NCBI RefSeq assembly: GCF_014109765.1
Contig: NZ_CP059139.1
Span: 558,001-622,000, forward strand
Reading direction: 5' to 3'
DNA from: Pseudomonas berkeleyensis
Lineage (GTDB): Bacteria; Pseudomonadota; Gammaproteobacteria; Pseudomonadales; Pseudomonadaceae
DNA: 64,000 nucleotides
This document shows positions 38,249 to 47,739 of this stretch, in pieces; positions within the stretch are counted from its first letter, which is position 1; each line of letters opens with the position of its first letter. A program made the position numbers and the translations under genes. A model generated the notes under the pieces. It saw only the letters and a list, made by a program, of their open reading frames with translations, searched no databases and had not been told where the DNA came from.

Positions 38249-38269
38249 GAAGCGAAATCCTCGCGATGA

Positions 38270-38605
38270 TCAGTTGTTGTCTTGGCGCGCGGCTTTTTCC
38301 GTGTGTCCGGAAAGGCCGAAGCGGCGATCCAGTTCGTCCAGTACGGCCTGCGGATGCTGGCCGAGGGCGGCGAGCATGACCAGGCTGTGGAACCAGAGGT
38401 CGGCAGTTTCGTAAATCAGGTCGTCGCAGTCGCCACTGACGGCGGCATCCTTCGCCGCGAGGATGGTTTCCACCGACTCCTCGCCGACCTTTTCCAGAAT
38501 CTTGTTCAGCCCCTTGTGGTAGAGGCTGGCGACGTAGGAGCTATCGGGCGCCGCGCCTTTGCGGGCCTCCAGCACTTCGGCCAGCCGGCTCAGGGTATCA
38601 GTCAT
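38270..38605 (-). CDS. hisE: Phosphoribosyl-ATP pyrophosphatase
   Basis: A 111-residue all-alpha MazG-like enzyme of histidine synthesis, hydrolysing PR-ATP to PR-AMP. Seen: [31 protein letters not shown] with the EExxE-type metal motif and the downstream [21 protein letters not shown]. Overlaps the end of hisI by eight bases. Confidence 0.95.
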   Translation of the reverse strand: MTDTLSRLAEVLEARKGAAPDSSYVASLYHKGLNKILEKVGEESVETILAAKDAAVSGDCDDLIYETADLWFHSLVMLAALGQHPQAVLDELDRRFGLSGHTEKAARQDNN

Positions 38606-38999
38606 GGCGCTGCTCCGCGGAATAGATTGCTGCCGGATCTTTCAGAACGGCTTCGACGGTTTTCCAGGTGCCGTCTTCCAGCACGCGGTAGAAACAGCTC
38701 TCGCGGCCGGTGTGGCAGGCGATGCCGCCCAGTTGCTCGACCATCAGCACGATGACATCGGCATCGCAGTCCAGGCGCAGTTCGTGCAGTTTCTGCACGT
38801 GGCCGGATTCCTCGCCCTTACGCCACAGCTTGCCGCGCGAGCGCGACCAGTAGATGGCGCGATTTTCGGCCGCGGTGAGCGCAAGGGATTCGCGGTTCAT
38901 CCAGGCCATCATGAGGATGCGGCCAGTCTGGTGATCCTGGGCTATCGCTGGCACCAGGCCATCTTCGTTCCAGCGAATTTCGTCGAGCCAATCGTTCAT
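38598..38999 (-). CDS. hisI: Phosphoribosyl-AMP cyclohydrolase
   Basis: A 133-residue zinc enzyme that opens the adenine ring of PR-AMP, the step after HisE. Seen: [59 protein letters not shown] with the zinc-binding cysteines. Separate from hisE, unlike the fused enterobacterial form. First gene of the his-tat-rsmE run, 53 bases downstream of ubiB. Confidence 0.95.
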   Translation of the reverse strand: MNDWLDEIRWNEDGLVPAIAQDHQTGRILMMAWMNRESLALTAAENRAIYWSRSRGKLWRKGEESGHVQKLHELRLDCDADVIVLMVEQLGGIACHTGRESCFYRVLEDGTWKTVEAVLKDPAAIYSAEQRHD

Positions 39000-39052
39000 C
39001 GGGATTCCGTGTCAGTTTCTCTGCCAAGTGTGCCAGTGCGGGTCGCCACTGG

Positions 39053-40633
39053 CTATCGGCGTACGACCAGATAGAGGCCGCCCGCAAGCATCAGCCAGGC
39101 TGGCCAGGCGACCAGCAAGGGCGCCAACCCCTGCACGGCACCGCCTGCGATCAGGGCTGCGCCGAGCAGGCGCAACGGCCACTGGCCATTCGTCGATTGC
39201 TGGCGCTGTTCGGGTTGCTGCAGGCGCTCCAGGGTTTCGCGGGCGATCTGCGACAGGTGCGGTACCTGTTCGGCCTGTTGTTGCAGGTTGCGCAGCAGGT
39301 GCAGCGGGCTGACGCGCTCGCGCATCCAGCGCTCGAGGAAGGGCTGGGCGGTGCTCCACAGATCCAGATCCGGGTACAGCTGGCGGCCAAGGCCTTCGAT
39401 GTTGAGCAGGGTCTTTTGCAGCAAAACGAGTTGCGGCTGGACTTCCATGTTGAAGCGTCGAGCGGTCTGGAACAGACGCAGTAGCAGCTGGCCGAAGGAA
39501 ATGTCTTTCAGCGGACGTTCGAAGATCGGCTCGCACACGGTACGGATGGCCGCTTCGAACTCGTTGACCTTGGTATCGGCCGGCACCCAGCCCGAGTCGA
39601 TGTGCAACTGCGCGACCTTGCGGTAGTCGCGCTTGAAAAAGGCGAGCAGATTGCGCGCCAGGTAGTCCTGGTCTTCGTCGGTGAGGCTGCCGACGATGCC
39701 GCAGTCGATGGCGATGTACTGCGGACTCCAGGGCGTGCGGGTGCTGACGAAGATGTTGCCGGGGTGCATGTCGGCATGGAAGAAACTGTCGCGAAAGACC
39801 TGGGTGAAGAAAATCTCCACGCCACGTTCAGCCAGGAGCTTCATGTCGGTGCGCTGGTCGGCCAGGGTGGTCAGGTCGGTGACCGGGATGCCGTAGATAC
39901 GCTCCATGACCAGCACTTGAGGGCGGCACAGATCCCAGTACACCTGGGGCACGTAGAGCAGCGGCGAGCCTTCGAAATTGCGCCGCAGTTGGCTGGCGTT
40001 GGCAGCTTCGCGCAGTAGGTCGAGTTCGTCGAAGATGGTTTTTTCGTAGTCGCTGACCACCTCCACCGGGCGCAGACGGCGGGCGTCGGCAGAGGCTTTC
40101 TCGGCGACGCGGGCGATCAGGAACAGCCAGGCCAGATCCTGGCGGATCACCGGCTTGAGGCCAGGCCTCACCACCTTGACCACCACTTCCTCGCCGCTCT
40201 TGAGCTGCGCGGCATGCACCTGGGCGACAGAGGCGGAAGCTAGCGGCTGGCTGTCGAAGCGGGCGAACAGCTCGCTCACCGGGGCGCCGAGCTGGCGCTC
40301 GATCAGGGCGATGGCCTGAGCTTCGGGGAAGGGCGGCACCTGATCTTGCAGGCGCGCCAGCTCATCGGCGATGTCCGGCGGCATCAGGTCGCGGCGGGTA
40401 GACAGCAGTTGGCCGAACTTGATGAAGATCGGCCCCAGGTCTTCCAGAGCCAGGCGCAGGCGTGCGCCACGTGACAATTGCGAAGGCTTGCGTGGCAGCC
40501 AGCGCCAGGGCAGCAGCCAGGACAGGGCGCGCAGCCACACTGGCAACGGGAGTTCCAGCAACAGATCGTCCAGCTGATAGCGGACGATCACGCGCTGGAT
40601 GCGCAGCAGGCGGCGAACGGCGAGTAGTTTCAT
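39053..40633 (-). CDS. ubiB: Ubiquinone biosynthesis ATPase/kinase-like UbiB
   Basis: A 526-residue ADCK/UbiB atypical kinase-like protein needed for ubiquinone assembly. Seen: [26 protein letters not shown] (KxGQ motif), [21 protein letters not shown] (Ala-rich nucleotide loop), [11 protein letters not shown] (catalytic loop) and IDCGIVGSL (metal). Two C-terminal membrane helices ([19 protein letters not shown]). Overlaps the end of ubiJ by four bases. Confidence 0.96.
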   Translation of the reverse strand: MKLLAVRRLLRIQRVIVRYQLDDLLLELPLPVWLRALSWLLPWRWLPRKPSQLSRGARLRLALEDLGPIFIKFGQLLSTRRDLMPPDIADELARLQDQVPPFPEAQAIALIERQLGAPVSELFARFDSQPLASASVAQVHAAQLKSGEEVVVKVVRPGLKPVIRQDLAWLFLIARVAEKASADARRLRPVEVVSDYEKTIFDELDLLREAANASQLRRNFEGSPLLYVPQVYWDLCRPQVLVMERIYGIPVTDLTTLADQRTDMKLLAERGVEIFFTQVFRDSFFHADMHPGNIFVSTRTPWSPQYIAIDCGIVGSLTDEDQDYLARNLLAFFKRDYRKVAQLHIDSGWVPADTKVNEFEAAIRTVCEPIFERPLKDISFGQLLLRLFQTARRFNMEVQPQLVLLQKTLLNIEGLGRQLYPDLDLWSTAQPFLERWMRERVSPLHLLRNLQQQAEQVPHLSQIARETLERLQQPEQRQQSTNGQWPLRLLGAALIAGGAVQGLAPLLVAWPAWLMLAGGLYLVVRR

Positions 40634-41247
40634 GCGTCGGGCTTAGGTCGTTGGCTCAGGCGCTCAATGCGTGCTTCGAGGCGGTCGAGGGCGAGTTTGA
40701 GTTGATCGAGTTCGGCGAAGCGGGCGTCGGCCTCGCGTTGGCCGACCAGCGTACGGGATTCTTCGCTCAGGTAGTCGGCCAGATCCTGGCGCAGGCTACT
40801 GGCCGCACCGGCGGCGAGCCCCACGCGTACGCGCAGGTGGCCCGCGAGCAGGGTGCTGGCCACCGGGCCGAGCCAGCGCGACAGCTCGTATTCCCAGTCC
40901 AGCTCGAGATCCTGAAGAATCCCGGCCAGTTGCAGCAGCACGGCACTGTCACCATCGAGCGACACTTCCGGGCGATGCAGGACGGCTGTCTTGTCACGGC
41001 TCAGCGCCAGGCGGGCCAGGCTGGATGCCGGGGCGTTCAAGGTGCAGTCGGCTTCTGCATGCCACTGCGCGGCCAGTTGCAGGCCATCACCGCTCGGCAG
41101 GAGGAACAGCTCCAGAGCAGGGCTCTGGCAGCGCACGGCAATGACTTTGCCACTCAGTGCCTGCAAGCGCGGCAAGGCCGTGCCGTCGAGGCTGAGAACC
41201 CGGTTGAGGCCCGTTTCGACGCCTGCCAGCAGCCCTGTTATGAGCAT
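40630..41247 (-). CDS. ubiJ: Ubiquinone biosynthesis accessory factor UbiJ
   Basis: A 205-residue protein with an N-terminal SCP2 lipid-binding domain ([15 protein letters not shown]...[15 protein letters not shown]) and a C-terminal coiled coil ([26 protein letters not shown]). UbiJ with UbiK scaffolds the soluble ubiquinone-synthesis complex. Start and stop overlap the neighbouring ubi genes by 1 and 4 bases, so the three are translated as a unit. Confidence 0.92.
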   Translation of the reverse strand: MLITGLLAGVETGLNRVLSLDGTALPRLQALSGKVIAVRCQSPALELFLLPSGDGLQLAAQWHAEADCTLNAPASSLARLALSRDKTAVLHRPEVSLDGDSAVLLQLAGILQDLELDWEYELSRWLGPVASTLLAGHLRVRVGLAAGAASSLRQDLADYLSEESRTLVGQREADARFAELDQLKLALDRLEARIERLSQRPKPDA

Positions 41248-42017
41248 TAAGGCTTGATGCCGCGGTGCAGGGCGACGATGCCGCCGGTCATGTTGTGATA
41301 GGTCACGCGCTCGAAGCCGGCATCGACCATCATCGCCTTGAGGGTTTCCTGATCCGGGTGCATGCGGATCGATTCGGCGAGGTAGCGGTAGCTTTCCGAG
41401 TCGTTGGTGATCAGCTTGCCGGCCAGCGGCATGAAGCTGAACGAGTAGGTGTCGTAGACCTTGGCCAGCAGCGGGTTGCCTGGCTTGGAGAACTCCAGCA
41501 CCAGCAGGCGGCCGCCGGGCTTGAGGACACGCAGCATCGAGCGCAGGGCATCTTCCTTGTGGGTGACGTTGCGCAGGCCGAAGGCGATGGTGACCACGTC
41601 GAAGTGGTTGTCGGGGAAGGGCAGCTTCTCGGCATCGGCCTGGACGAACTGCACGTTGCCGGCCACACCCTTGTCCAGCAGGCGGTCGCGGCCGACCTTG
41701 AGCATGGAGTCGTTGATGTCGGCCAGTACCACTTCGCCGGTCGGCCCGACGATGCTGGCGAACTTGCGGGTCAGATCACCGGTGCCGCCGGCGATATCCA
41801 GCACGCGATTACCTGGGCGCACGCCGGAAAGCTCGATGGTGAAGCGCTTCCACAGGCGATGCAGGCCGCCGGACAGCACGTCGTTCATCAGGTCGTACTT
41901 GGCCGCCACCGAGTGGAATACTTCGGCCACCTTTTCCGCTTTCTGGCTTTCCGGCACGTCCTGGAAACCGAAGTGGGTGGTGGGTTCCTGCTCGTGGGCC
42001 TTGCGTGGATCGCTCAT
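41247..42017 (-). CDS. ubiE: Ubiquinone/menaquinone C-methyltransferase
   Basis: A 256-residue class I SAM methyltransferase. Motif [16 protein letters not shown] (about 72-86), [44 protein letters not shown] and the C-terminal [15 protein letters not shown] are diagnostic. The start at 42017 (GGTGAGAG upstream) is chosen over long frame extensions that contain no family sequence. Heads ubiE-ubiJ-ubiB. Confidence 0.96.
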   Translation of the reverse strand: MSDPRKAHEQEPTTHFGFQDVPESQKAEKVAEVFHSVAAKYDLMNDVLSGGLHRLWKRFTIELSGVRPGNRVLDIAGGTGDLTRKFASIVGPTGEVVLADINDSMLKVGRDRLLDKGVAGNVQFVQADAEKLPFPDNHFDVVTIAFGLRNVTHKEDALRSMLRVLKPGGRLLVLEFSKPGNPLLAKVYDTYSFSFMPLAGKLITNDSESYRYLAESIRMHPDQETLKAMMVDAGFERVTYHNMTGGIVALHRGIKP

Positions 42018-42164
42018 GTCGCTCTCACCAGGTAAAAAACCTGGCCATTCTAAAGCCGCCTGCTGCCTTTGTCTTGCCTGGGTGCCCGCTCGCCCGATGG
42101 GCTGGTAGAGTGATGTGACCTCATGCCGCAGCCATGCGGCGCGCTGCCAGTCCAAGGAGTTGCC

Positions 42165-42440
42165 ATGTCCCGTATTCGTGTCGAACGATCCCACTCCCTC
42201 GGTCGCGAGGGGGCTCGCGAAAAGGCCGAGCGCCTGGCCGAGCGCCTGGCCAGCGAATACGACGTGCGCTATCGCTGGAACGGCGACACCCTGGAGTTCA
42301 AGCGCAGTGGCGCAGACGGCAGCATTGCCGTGGGCGAGGACACGGTGCGTGTCGAGCTCAAGCTCGGCCTGTTGCTGTCGCCCATGGGCGGGATGATCCA
42401 GCGCGAGATCGAGCAGGTGCTGGACAAGTCGCTGGCCTGA
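42165..42440 (+). CDS. Polyhydroxyalkanoic acid system family protein
   Basis: A 91-residue protein of the PHA_gran_rgn family. It starts [32 protein letters not shown], has a tandem AERLAERLA helix and ends [17 protein letters not shown]. Strong AAGGAGTTGCC ribosome-binding site. The family is regularly found next to phaI-phaF, but its role is unclear. Divergent from ubiE. Confidence 0.88.
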   Translation: MSRIRVERSHSLGREGAREKAERLAERLASEYDVRYRWNGDTLEFKRSGADGSIAVGEDTVRVELKLGLLLSPMGGMIQREIEQVLDKSLA

Positions 42441-42456
42441 GAACGGTTGCCAGCCG

Positions 42457-42477
42457 GTAGGGTGCGCTGTGCGCACG
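42457..42477. repeat. Single REP unit, GTAGGGTGCGC family
   Basis: GTAGGGTGCGCTGTGCGCAC plus G, unpaired, in the 170-base gap before phaI. The phaI promoter must lie in the same gap; AT-rich CTAATTTTTCTCC follows at about 42531. Confidence 0.7.
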
Positions 42478-42610
42478 GCCGCTGGTTCGCTTGAACAGGC
42501 GTGCTGTTGCCGGCGCCTAGTATGCGATTTCTAATTTTTCTCCTTAGGGTGTACCCAAGCCTGCATTCCGTGGGCGTTTCCGCTAACTGTCAAAGCGCGT
42601 GAGGTGCACC

Positions 42611-43057
42611 ATGTCGAAAGTCGCCGTGAAGAAAAAAGTCGAAACCGTGGTCGAAGACAAAGCCGGCCTGTTCGAAGATGTGAAGGGCTATGCCCGCAAG
42701 ATCTATCTCGCTGGTCTGGGTGCTTACGCCAAGGCCGGTGCAGAAGGCTCCGAGTACTTCAAGGAGCTGGTCAAGGCCGGCGAAGGCGTTGAGAGCAAAG
42801 GTAAGAAACTGGTCGATGAGCAGGTCGAGGCTGCCAACAGTCAGATCGAGTCGGTGAAGAAAACCGTCAATAGCAACGTCACCAGCGTTAAAGGCAAAGT
42901 CGAAGTTCAACTCGACAAGATCGAGAAGGCTTTCGATACTCGTGTGGCTTCCGCTCTGAACCGTATCGGCATTCCGTCCAAGCAGGATGTTGAAGCACTC
43001 TCTGCTAAGCTGGATGAGCTGAGCGCGTTGCTCGAGCATGTCGCGCGTACCAAATAA
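42611..43057 (+). CDS. phaI: Phasin PhaI
   Basis: A 148-residue phasin that coats PHA granules. The phasin segment KIYLAGLGAYAKAGAEGSEYFKELVKAGEGVE is followed by long amphipathic helices with heptad pattern and a C-terminal leucine-rich stretch (VEALSAKLDELSALLEHVAR). Start at 42611 with GTGAGG upstream. Followed by phaF after ten bases with AAGGAG; the two are paralogues. Confidence 0.94.
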   Translation: MSKVAVKKKVETVVEDKAGLFEDVKGYARKIYLAGLGAYAKAGAEGSEYFKELVKAGEGVESKGKKLVDEQVEAANSQIESVKKTVNSNVTSVKGKVEVQLDKIEKAFDTRVASALNRIGIPSKQDVEALSAKLDELSALLEHVARTK

Positions 43058-43067
43058 GGAGATCAGG

Positions 43068-43955
43068 ATGGCTGTTAAGAAGAAAACCGAGAAACAGACC
43101 AGCTCCTGGATCGGCGAGGTCGAGAAATACTCGCGTCAGATCTGGTTGGCAGGCTTGGGCGCTTACTCCAAGGTCAGCAAGGACGGCACCAAGCTGTTCG
43201 ATACGCTGGTCAAGGACGGCGAGAAGGCTGAGAAACTGGCCAAGAGCGAAGTCGACAAGCAGGTTGGCGCGGTGAAAGCCGGCGTTGGCAGCAAGGTCGG
43301 CTCCGCCAAGTCCAAGGTCGATGAGGTCAAGGACAAGGCAATTGGCAAGTGGGGTGAGCTGGAAGAGGCTTTCGACAAGCGTCTGAACAATGCCATCTCG
43401 CGTCTGGGCGTGCCCAGCCGCAATGAGGTGAAGGCATTGAACGACAAGGTCGACAGCCTGACCAAGCAGCTGGAAAAAATCACCGGTGTATCGGCGAAGT
43501 CGGTGGCCAAGCCCGCAGCCAAGGCTGCGCCTAAGCCTGCCGCGAAAGTAGCTGCCAAGCCGGCTCCGAAAGCTGCTGCCAAACCCGCTGCTAAACCTGC
43601 GGCCAAGCCAGCAGCGAAAGCAGCCGCTAAGCCCGCAGCCAAACCTGCCGCGAAACCGGCAGCTGCAGCCAAACCGGCAGCCGCCAAACCTGCAGCCAAG
43701 CCCGCTGCTAAACCTGCTGCGAAGCCGGCAGCCAAGGCCGCAGCGAAACCCGCTGCCAAGCCAGCGGCAGCCGCCAAACCAGCCGCTAAGCCAGCAGCCA
43801 AACCGGCGGTGGCGAAGAAGCCGGCCGCGAAGAAACCTGCTGCTCCCAAGGCAGTTGCGCCAAAACCGGCAGCACCGGCACCTGCAGCCGCTGCTACCCC
43901 GGCCGCTGCACCGGCTCCGGCTGCCACTCCGGCGACCCCAGCCACTCCATCCTGA
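43068..43955 (+). CDS. phaF: PHA granule protein PhaF with histone-like tail
   Basis: A 295-residue phasin-histone fusion. Residues 1-140 repeat the phasin fold (QIWLAGLGAYSKVSKDGTKLFDTLV) and a leucine-zipper-like helix. Residues 145-270 are almost entirely AAKPAAKP-type repeats, the H1-like DNA-binding tail, ending in an Ala/Pro segment. In P. putida PhaF binds granules and nucleoid and helps segregate granules at division. The tail is repetitive at DNA level, so length variation between strains is expected. Confidence 0.95.
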   Translation: MAVKKKTEKQTSSWIGEVEKYSRQIWLAGLGAYSKVSKDGTKLFDTLVKDGEKAEKLAKSEVDKQVGAVKAGVGSKVGSAKSKVDEVKDKAIGKWGELEEAFDKRLNNAISRLGVPSRNEVKALNDKVDSLTKQLEKITGVSAKSVAKPAAKAAPKPAAKVAAKPAPKAAAKPAAKPAAKPAAKAAAKPAAKPAAKPAAAAKPAAAKPAAKPAAKPAAKPAAKAAAKPAAKPAAAAKPAAKPAAKPAVAKKPAAKKPAAPKAVAPKPAAPAPAAAATPAAAPAPAATPATPATPS

Positions 43956-43971
43956 GTTTCTCGGGATCACA

Positions 43972-43997
43972 AGCGCCCGGCCTAGTGCCGGGCGTTT
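43972..43997 (+). terminator. Terminator of phaIF
   Basis: CGCCCGGC, loop CTAGT, GCCGGGCG followed by TTTGCGTTTC, 19 bases after the phaF stop. Confidence 0.85.
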
Positions 43998-44009
43998 GCG
44001 TTTCTGCTC

Positions 44010-44106
44010 GTAGGGTGGGCCATATGCATCAACCGTGGATGCGGCTCAGCTTTGTAGGGCGGGTGTAACCCGCCATTTGCGCTCTGGTGGGTTGCATCCG
44101 CCCTAC
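44010..44106. repeat. REP cluster after phaF: single unit and REPIN
   Basis: A single GTAGGGTGGGCC unit at 44010 is followed by an inverted pair 44054-44106 headed GTAGGGCGGGTG, the family also found at 12632-12684. Between the converging phaF and phaD. Confidence 0.8.
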
Positions 44107-44143
44107 ATTCCCAGCGTGTCATTGGCGTGCGCACGGCTGCGCA

Positions 44144-44758
44144 TCAGGCTTCCAGGTAGCGCTGCGCCAGATGCTCGACGGTGCCGCGTGATGGCTGATT
44201 CAGATGGGGCGCGACCAGCATCATGATCTGGTACACCACCAGGCGCACTTCACCTTCCTGGCCAAGAATGCGTTGGTAGTCGAGAGAGAACAGCAGGGTC
44301 AGGGTGATCTGTTCGACCAGTTGACCGAGTGACCGAGTGTCACTGCCCAGCTGCCCATCGGCCATCAGGCGGGCGAGCAAGGCAGCCAGGGTGCGTTTGA
44401 GTGCGTTCAGCCAGTGGCGAATGCCACGCGCCAGTTTCGGCAGGCGCCCTGCCAGGTTGGACATGTCCTGGAAGAGAAAGCGGTACTGCGACAGACGCTC
44501 GACGATCAGGTGCAGGAACAGCCAGTAGTCTTCGACGTCCAGTTGGGCTTCGGCGGGCGGGTCGAGCAAAGGCGCCATCTCGCTCTGGAAACGTTCGAAC
44601 AGCTCCAGTACCAGCGGCTCCTTGCCGTGGAAGTGATAGTAGAGATTGCCCGGACTGATCTCCAGCTCGTTGGCGATCTCCAGGGTCGAAACGTTGGGCT
44701 CGCCCTGCTCGTTGAACAGCAGCAGGGCCGTTTGCAGAATGCGTTCGCGGGTTTTCAT
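44144..44758 (-). CDS. phaD: TetR-family regulator PhaD
   Basis: A 204-residue TetR regulator: N-terminal helix-turn-helix ALLLFNEQGEPNVSTLEIANELEISPGNLYYHF (about 12-45), then an all-alpha ligand domain. PhaD of P. putida activates phaC1 and phaIF and is thought to sense a CoA intermediate. Start at 44758; the frame runs far upstream through phaC2, but only this ATG gives the TetR N-terminus. The Shine-Dalgarno is weak. 70 bases after phaC2, a gap holding the hairpin TGGCCGGC/GCCGGCCA (44802-44822). Confidence 0.93.
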   Translation of the reverse strand: MKTRERILQTALLLFNEQGEPNVSTLEIANELEISPGNLYYHFHGKEPLVLELFERFQSEMAPLLDPPAEAQLDVEDYWLFLHLIVERLSQYRFLFQDMSNLAGRLPKLARGIRHWLNALKRTLAALLARLMADGQLGSDTRSLGQLVEQITLTLLFSLDYQRILGQEGEVRLVVYQIMMLVAPHLNQPSRGTVEHLAQRYLEA

Positions 44759-44828
44759 CCGTGGTTTCTTGTTCGACTGGGCGCGAAGGTCTGACGATAA
44801 CTGGCCGGCGTGCTGCCGGCCACCGCTT

Positions 44829-46511
44829 TCAGCGGATATGCACGTAGGTGCCGGGCGCCGCCTCCATGGCCGGATGGTTCTGATTGCCCAACGCGACCAG
44901 AGTCTCGCGTTGTGCGCCGGAGCGTGCCTGAATCCACTCCAGCCACTGCGGCCACCAACTGCCCTGCTGGTGCTGGGCATCGTGGTACCAGGCACGTGGG
45001 TCTGAGGTGAGCTTGGCGTTCTCGTAGTAGTTGGCCTTGGGGTTGCCCGGCGGATTGAGAATGCTCTGGATATGCCCGCTGTTGGACAAGATGAAGCGGC
45101 GGTTGCCACCGAGCAGCAGGGTCGAGCGGTACACCGCGTCCCAAGGGGTGATGTGATCGTTGATGCCGGCCACGCTGAAGCTGTCGACGTTGACCTTGGC
45201 CAGATCCACCGGTGTACCGCAGACCTCCAGACCGCCGGCACGACTGAGCGGGTTGTGCTTGAAGAAGTCGATCAGGTCGCCATGCAGTGCGGCGGGCAGG
45301 CGGGTGCTGTCGTTGTTCCAGTAGAGGATGTCGAAGGCCGGAGGCTGCTTGCCGAGCAGGTAATTGTTGATCCAGTAGTTCCAGATCAGGTCGTTGGGAC
45401 GCATCCAGGCGAACACCCGGGCCATGTCGCGGCCGTCCAGAACGCCTTGCTGGTAGGAGCGGCGCTTGGCCGACTCGAGGGTTTCCTCGTCGGCGAAGAG
45501 CATCGCCGGGCTGTCGATCTGGCTGTCGAGCAGGCTGACCATGTAGGTGGCGCTGGAAATCTTGCGCAACTGGCGGCGTGCCTGCAGATGCCCTTGCAGG
45601 GCAGCGATGGTCAGGCCGCCGGCGCAGGCACCGAGCAGATTGACATCCTTGCTGCCGGTAATCGCGCGGCAGGCGTCGACCGCTTCTTCCACCGCTTGCA
45701 CGTAGCTCGACAGACCCCACTCGCGGTGCCGCGGGTCGGGATTGCGCCAACTGATCATGAAGGTCTGCAGGCCGTTCTTCAGTGCGTACTGGACGAAGCT
45801 CTTGTCGTTGGACAGGTCGAAGATGTAGTACTTGTTGATCTGCGGCGGCACGATCAGCAGCGGCCGCAGGTACTGCTTCTCGCTCATCGGCTTGTACTGG
45901 ATCAGCTCCAGCAGCTCGTTGCGAAACACCACGGCACCCGGTGTGGAGGCCAGATTGCGACCGACCTCGAAGGCGTGCTTGCTGACCTGACTGGGCAGGC
46001 CATCGTTGTGCAGCAGGTCATCGAACAGATGGCGCAGACCTTTGAACGCACTGCTGCCGCCGGTGTTGAACAGTTCTTTGAGTGCCTGCGGGTTGAGCGG
46101 GCTGTTGGAAGGCGACAGCGCGTCGCTCACCAGAGAGGCGAGAAAGCGCGCGCGGGCGCGGTCATCGGCTGACAGATCACTGTCGTCGATCCATGCCGCC
46201 AGTTGCTTCTGCCACGCCAGATAGGCTTGCAGGCTGCGTCGATAGAAGGGGTTGAGGTGCCAGGTTGGATCGGCGAAACGTGCATCCTGTGGATTGACCT
46301 TGTGCAGCGTGTCGCCGAGTAGTACCCGGCCAAGCTGGCCGCCGAAGGCAAGCAGGTGACGGCCGCTGCGTACCGGGTTTTTCAGGCCCTGGGCGGCCAG
46401 TAGGCGCATGGTGGACAACAGATCGCGGCCGCGTACGCCGACCACGGCGCTCTGGGCATTCATGAAGCTGGCAGGTGCCGGCAGTGAGGCCGGGTTCGAC
46501 TTGTCTCGCAT
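44829..46511 (-). CDS. phaC2: Class II PHA synthase 2
   Basis: A 560-residue medium-chain-length PHA synthase. Lipase-like box GACAGG with the catalytic Cys near residue 296, acid in INDHITPWD and His in SNSGHIQSILNPPGNP. Start at 46511 with TGGAG upstream. It follows phaZ with a 228-base gap that may contain its own promoter. Same length and layout as PhaC1 (PhaC1 begins MSDKNNEDLK). Confidence 0.96.
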   Translation of the reverse strand: MRDKSNPASLPAPASFMNAQSAVVGVRGRDLLSTMRLLAAQGLKNPVRSGRHLLAFGGQLGRVLLGDTLHKVNPQDARFADPTWHLNPFYRRSLQAYLAWQKQLAAWIDDSDLSADDRARARFLASLVSDALSPSNSPLNPQALKELFNTGGSSAFKGLRHLFDDLLHNDGLPSQVSKHAFEVGRNLASTPGAVVFRNELLELIQYKPMSEKQYLRPLLIVPPQINKYYIFDLSNDKSFVQYALKNGLQTFMISWRNPDPRHREWGLSSYVQAVEEAVDACRAITGSKDVNLLGACAGGLTIAALQGHLQARRQLRKISSATYMVSLLDSQIDSPAMLFADEETLESAKRRSYQQGVLDGRDMARVFAWMRPNDLIWNYWINNYLLGKQPPAFDILYWNNDSTRLPAALHGDLIDFFKHNPLSRAGGLEVCGTPVDLAKVNVDSFSVAGINDHITPWDAVYRSTLLLGGNRRFILSNSGHIQSILNPPGNPKANYYENAKLTSDPRAWYHDAQHQQGSWWPQWLEWIQARSGAQRETLVALGNQNHPAMEAAPGTYVHIR

Positions 46512-46682
46512 GGTGTAACACTCCATCGTCAAACCGTCTGGCAGGTCGTTGAAACGACTTGCAAGAGACTTTTATGGCGCGGACTGCCTGACGCGCACCT
46601 TGTGCTTGTGCATGCTACTCAGCAAGCCCTGTACCAGGCGCGCAGGAAGTGCATTCCAGAGCGCCGCGTCGAAAATGCAAGA

Positions 46683-46698
46683 GGCCGCAAGCGGCCCC
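46683..46698 (-). terminator. Possible terminator downstream of phaZ
   Basis: On minus GGGGCCGC-TT-GCGGCCTC followed by TTGCATTTTC, 41 bases past the phaZ stop. The loop is very short and the U-run interrupted, so partial termination or processing is as likely. Confidence 0.4.
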
Positions 46699-46739
46699 TT
46701 TGTCGAGCATGTAGAACATTGCGCACTAAGCTGGTGCGG

Positions 46740-47597
46740 TCAATGCTGGCGTACTGGCGTGGGCTGCGGATGCATCACCGCGCGCTGCCGCTCCTCCTCG
46801 AGAAACTTCATGATGATCGGGGCCACCGCTTCGGCGCGGGTCACCAGGAACAGGTGGCCGTCGTCGATCACGTGCAATTCCGCGTTGGGAATGCGCCAGG
46901 CCAGCAGGCGCATGTTGATCAACGGAATCAGCGGGTCGTCGTCACCAGCCATCACCAGCGTCGGTTGGCGAATCTTGTGCAGCCAGTGGATGCTGGTCCA
47001 GCCGAGGCCAGCGAAGAGCTGCCAGTAGTAGCCCATCTTGCCGCCGGAGCGCACCTTGCTCGCGTGTGCCATGGCTAGCTTGGGATCGCGACGGAAGGCG
47101 CCACCGTAAATGTCCGGGGCGATGCGCACGCCGTAGGACGGCTGCACGTAGCGCCGCGGGCTGGCCATGCGCCAGAGCACCTTGGGCTTGCCCGGAACCA
47201 TCACCGCGCCCGCCGAGGTGGCGGCAAGGATCAGTTTCTTGCAGCGCTCGGGATAGTCATGGGCGAACTGCTGGGCCAGGGCACCGCCCCAGGACACGCC
47301 GATGGCATTGACCTGACCGTAGTCGAGGTAATCCAGCATTCGCGCCGCCAGCTTGGCCAGGCCGGGAAACCGGTAGGGCGTGGCCGGAGTCGATGAGCCA
47401 CCAACGCCAGGAACGTCGAAGGCGATGATTTCCAGCTCCGGATCGAGGGCGGCGACGAAGGGCATCACCAGCTCCAGGTTGGCGCCAATGCCGTTGAAGA
47501 TCAGCAGCGGCACCAACTGGCTGTTGCCCGGCCGCACCGCGGTGCGGATGGTCTGCCCATCGAGATCGATGGTGCGGAATACGAATGGTTGCGGCAT
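46740..47597 (-). CDS. phaZ: Intracellular PHA depolymerase
   Basis: A 285-residue alpha/beta hydrolase that releases 3-hydroxy acids from granules. Lipase box GVSWGGALAQQFA (Ser near 102), acid in AGDDDPLIP and His in VIDDGHLFLVTR. Located between the two synthases as in other mcl-PHA producers. Confidence 0.95.
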   Translation of the reverse strand: MPQPFVFRTIDLDGQTIRTAVRPGNSQLVPLLIFNGIGANLELVMPFVAALDPELEIIAFDVPGVGGSSTPATPYRFPGLAKLAARMLDYLDYGQVNAIGVSWGGALAQQFAHDYPERCKKLILAATSAGAVMVPGKPKVLWRMASPRRYVQPSYGVRIAPDIYGGAFRRDPKLAMAHASKVRSGGKMGYYWQLFAGLGWTSIHWLHKIRQPTLVMAGDDDPLIPLINMRLLAWRIPNAELHVIDDGHLFLVTRAEAVAPIIMKFLEEERQRAVMHPQPTPVRQH

Positions 47598-47701
47598 GGG
47601 CGCAGCCCCTATGGAGTTGAGCGCTGGAGGCGGCCGTCCGGGCTACCTCCAGGGTTACCAGGATGAACCTGGTTAGCCACGTCCTAACTGGCGCGTGGCG
47701 T

Positions 47702-47721
47702 GCGGCACTTCCCGGTGCCGC
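47702..47721 (-). other. Stem-loop after phaC1
   Basis: GCGGCAC / GTGCCGC (7 bp, loop of 6) 19 bases after the phaC1 stop and a second imperfect stem at 47652-47678. No U-run, so a processing or stability element between phaC1 and phaZ is more likely than a full terminator. Confidence 0.4.
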
Positions 47722-47739
47722 TGCGGTTGATACTGACGA

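Noticed and set aside
44802..44822. Hairpin TGGCCGGC/GCCGGCCA as terminator between phaC2 and phaD
   Set aside because: No U-run follows on minus, so readthrough into phaD is likely; mentioned only under phaD.
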